This document shows, in pieces, positions 32,601 to 34,220 of a DNA stretch of 34,220 nt. The position numbers and the translations under genes are program-made. The stretch covers positions 1-34,220 of the forward strand of contig DASXMX010000272.1 of NCBI GenBank assembly GCA_036495445.1, in the 5' to 3' direction. Positions within the stretch are counted from its first letter, which is position 1, and each line of letters begins with the position of its first letter. Source of the stretch: DASXMX01 sp036495445 (GTDB taxonomy: Bacteria; Planctomycetota; Phycisphaerae; Tepidisphaerales; Tepidisphaeraceae). The notes under the pieces were generated by a model. That model was not told the origin of the DNA. It did no database searches and saw nothing but the letters and a program-made list of their open reading frames with translations.

Positions 32601-34220
32601 GCCAACGGCGAGAGCGCGTTCCTGAACATCATCGGCGGCACGGTGAACGACGTGAACAGTTCCGGCACCACCAACACCGGGGCCGGCCTGGGATTGTTTG
32701 GCACGGCTAACAGCAGCACGAACGTCACGGTGACTAAGTTGCCGACCGCCGTCGTCAACATGGACTCGGGCGGGATTCTGCGGACCAACTTCATCTCGGC
32801 TCAGCCGATCACGTTCAACAAGGTCAGCGACGCGCCGACCTACGTCAACTTCAACGGCGGCGAACTGGATTACAACGGGGCCGCCAACCAGGCCAACTTC
32901 ATTACGGGCGGAGTTGCCGGCGTCTACATCAACTCGAACGGCGCGACGATCGGAACCGGGTTCGCGGGCAGCACCGTGAGCACAACGAACACCGTGACGA
33001 TCACGGAGGGGCTGATGGCGCCTTCGGGCAACGGCGTGACGCAAATCACCCTGAAGAGCGGACCTGCCGGCAGCGGGTACCTCGCGCCGCCGGTCGTGGT
33101 CATCACCGATAGCCAGGGATTTGACGCCACCGCCTACGCGACGATCGACAGCACGCCGGGTGACGCGAACTACGGCAAGATCACCGGTTTCACGGTGACG
33201 AATCCCGGCTTCAACCTGTCGGGAACGCCGACGCTCTCGTTCGTGGGCGGCGGCGGAACCGCGCCCGCCGCGACGGCCTACTCAATCACCGTCGGCTCGA
33301 ACAGCGCGGCCGGTGGATTGACCAAGACGTTCGGCGGTACCCTCGTCCTCAGCGGGACCTATACGGGCGCGGGCGGCCTCTTCAGCCTCACCAGTACCGG
33401 GGCGACCGCAGGCGTCGGCCTGGGAAACATCCCGGCCATCGGCGCCGGCAATGCCCCCGCGGGCACGCGCAACAACACGAGCAGCTACGCCGGTCCGACT
33501 GTGATCGAAGCCGGCACGCTCGCCCTGAGCAACAGCTCCACCAACAACAACATCCCGTATTCGTCGATGGTCGTCGTCGGGGACGTTCCTGCGGACAACG
33601 GTGCGGTCTTCGACGTGTCCGGGGTGACGACGACCGGCGCGTTCCAGCTCGGTCCGAATCAGATCTTGTCCGGGTTCGGGACGATTAAGGGCACGGGCGG
33701 CATCACGATCGGCGCGGCCACGGGCAGCAACTTCGGCGGCGGCACCGGGTCCAACGGCCTGCCGGCCATCGCGGCCAATGGTTCCGGCAGCATGATCGCC
33801 CCGGGCATTTCCCCGACGATCGGCACCGCACAGGGCAAGGCCGCTGGGTCGAGCACGCCGGTCACCGGTAAGCTGACGCTCACCACCTCCGGCGCCAGCC
33901 CGCTTGTGACGACGCTCGGCGCGAATGGCGGGTACTTCTGGAAGCTGAACCTCGACAGCGGCGGCGTGGCGACGGCCAGCACGCCCGCGACCTCCGGCAC
34001 CCCGGCCACCGCTACCGGCGCGGGAGTGGACGTGAGCGGCACCAACTGGGACGCCGTCATCATGGACACCGTCAACGTCACGTCCTTCTCCGGGTCGCCG
34101 TTCAACGTCACGGCGTCCGGGTTCCACGGCGGGGGCACGACCGGCGTTGCCATCGGCCCGGCCAACACGCAGGCTTACGCATGGGTGATCGCCCGCGTGA
34201 ACGATTCGAGCTTGTCCAAC
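29655..34220 (+). CDS. Giant secreted protein with autotransporter-associated beta-strand repeats, 3' end outside the window
   Basis: An uninterrupted frame of 1522 codons with no stop before the window end. The start (MGRISSRVPRRRHAMRR) is followed by a signal peptide helix (SSYLALAAGGALASSAYG), with AGGGAGA upstream. The first mature part, YTWKGTANGNWDNTSNWT, is the usual opening of PATR-type repeat proteins. Recurrent units such as YSGTFTVNAGTLQFG, YTGTMTVNGGTLQFGNG, FGGTLVLSGTYTGAGG and YAGPTVIEAGTLALS form a predicted beta-helix. It is very rich in glycine, threonine, serine and asparagine. No enzymatic domain is recognised. A C-terminal anchor (for example PEP-CTERM or autotransporter barrel) may follow outside the window. 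It is probably a surface or matrix protein. Confidence 0.85.
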   Translation, partial: MGRISSRVPRRRHAMRRVSSYLALAAGGALASSAYGTAYTWKGTANGNWDNTSNWTFTAPGTFPSAAADTATFSGTVTANQPVLDLNESIGELIFSTATGGWNIGGTSTFTLNAVGGIGINALSQTSGTTTISDNFLLAANQTWEVGAGGTLLFTGTIEATNPAAAQSLTIAGGGTINIQGNSIVSGSTGLSNIIVSSGTLDVSGGGVVNTAALTISGGTVIDDNTNGAPTNPGAGAGYRFGFPGTTPPFVTNLNGGTFKLIGNAGTDTFEELGTTTVGAGFNTVTVSSNGATPTLQLDTLNRAVGGGILFVNGTGLGTTGSSYGQISIANGLGGTGPGAVGSGQAGTTDTPSVQNAAIVPYVLGEVPVSSGAVGSQTGVPDTFVAYTSGGTLRPLNPVDEYSHVVNSTVNGNNVYINSATTASTATINSLVINGGDLAIGDAQTVTDSSGALLFVSSNGIAPANTTGTFVLGNGTENIVSVNPGITGTISAALAGSAPITYEGPGQLNLTSGSSTYSGTFTVNAGTLQFGPGGSTPNTANVVVNAGTAAVTNGTNPNYTGTMTVNGGTLQFGNGTAGNDGSLSNASSIINLGTSGNGNVVIDNTTNQTFAGAINFPSNGNNGNLFVFGTGGLTLSQGLPMNSGPGGAPFVWLHNGYNANASSSPITINGPITQVGPSNQGNAYFFVATNDPITFTGQNTAEITRFYMEGVPTINPYTSAFTTPTLGATKTVPGINVTLTPASGTISIGSGFTGSGVNATPNSGSPTFGLYVSNSNRGSGVASTAPPTAFFTSNGSINTAGGGSGNQISSGSVWDGYYNGGTAWYVNAPLAASAYLVIDADQNLNGTTPTYAAMYVAPNVPVGMGYFATNYQLGFAGIGMGYAGGTPNRHVGNSGYLSLGSGASFSNLATGATTYIGYDGSALVDMASGSTFNNYLSVVVNGDTGYSGVASAINMQAGSTFNITHGATTVANSFQLNNSGNGANGESAFLNIIGGTVNDVNSSGTTNTGAGLGLFGTANSSTNVTVTKLPTAVVNMDSGGILRTNFISAQPITFNKVSDAPTYVNFNGGELDYNGAANQANFITGGVAGVYINSNGATIGTGFAGSTVSTTNTVTITEGLMAPSGNGVTQITLKSGPAGSGYLAPPVVVITDSQGFDATAYATIDSTPGDANYGKITGFTVTNPGFNLSGTPTLSFVGGGGTAPAATAYSITVGSNSAAGGLTKTFGGTLVLSGTYTGAGGLFSLTSTGATAGVGLGNIPAIGAGNAPAGTRNNTSSYAGPTVIEAGTLALSNSSTNNNIPYSSMVVVGDVPADNGAVFDVSGVTTTGAFQLGPNQILSGFGTIKGTGGITIGAATGSNFGGGTGSNGLPAIAANGSGSMIAPGISPTIGTAQGKAAGSSTPVTGKLTLTTSGASPLVTTLGANGGYFWKLNLDSGGVATASTPATSGTPATATGAGVDVSGTNWDAVIMDTVNVTSFSGSPFNVTASGFHGGGTTGVAIGPANTQAYAWVIARVNDSSLSN

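Noticed and set aside
30210..33044. Long minus-strand frames opposite the giant repeat protein
   Set aside because: The plus frame is continuous from a signal peptide and contains clear repeat motifs; the minus frames are low-complexity shadows.

Overview
The window looks like a chromosomal segment of a GC-rich member of the Planctomycetota, probably close to the Phycisphaerae. This is inferred from three things: an LESRVLLS-type motif near the N-terminus of a secreted glycosidase, a pseudopilin of the type expanded in that phylum (N-terminal FTLVELLVVI, C-terminal FVDGHA), and a very long secreted protein with autotransporter-associated beta-strand repeats. No RNA genes, CRISPR array, phage genes or transposase genes were seen.

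Layout. Positions 1-2892 (minus strand) hold a BatA/vWA-like membrane protein and a tightly overlapping trio: an anti-sigma antagonist (RsbV-like), an anti-sigma serine kinase (RsbW-like) and the start of a rhomboid protease. Positions 3019-9591 (plus) are a signalling block: a small unknown protein, a stand-alone CheB methylesterase, a large CheB-CheR-coiled-coil-PAS fusion with no kinase domain, then a separate NarL-type histidine kinase and its LuxR-type response regulator. Positions 9825-15005 (minus) hold a secreted alpha-galactosidase, an unrecognised secreted protein and a pseudopilin.

Positions 15286-20758 are the most coherent system in the window: a circularly permuted ATP-grasp enzyme, an alpha-E protein, a transglutaminase-like protein, a second, divergent transglutaminase-like protein on the other strand, and Anbu, the bacterial proteasome-like peptidase. 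Together they form an Anbu/amidoligase cluster, thought to make and break an amide-linked peptide or tag. Each of the first three junctions in this cluster carries a different long inverted repeat.

Positions 21000-22111 encode peptide chain release factor 1, broken by an apparent one-base deletion in a T run. Positions 22142-34220 are mostly secreted or surface proteins: an acidic zinc-ribbon-like protein, a GH30-like glycosidase with three tandem C-terminal modules, an FG-GAP/VCBS protein, a small lipoprotein with a clear promoter and terminator, a DUF1361 membrane protein, and a giant beta-strand-repeat protein that runs off the window end.

A second theme is palindromic DNA. Six inverted-repeat elements (12162-12448, 16730-16819, 17877-17942, 18944-19019, 26246-26398, 27725-27919) fill gene junctions. 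Three of them are nested palindromes, and a hairpin unit with a TACT loop recurs in two elements 15 kb apart.
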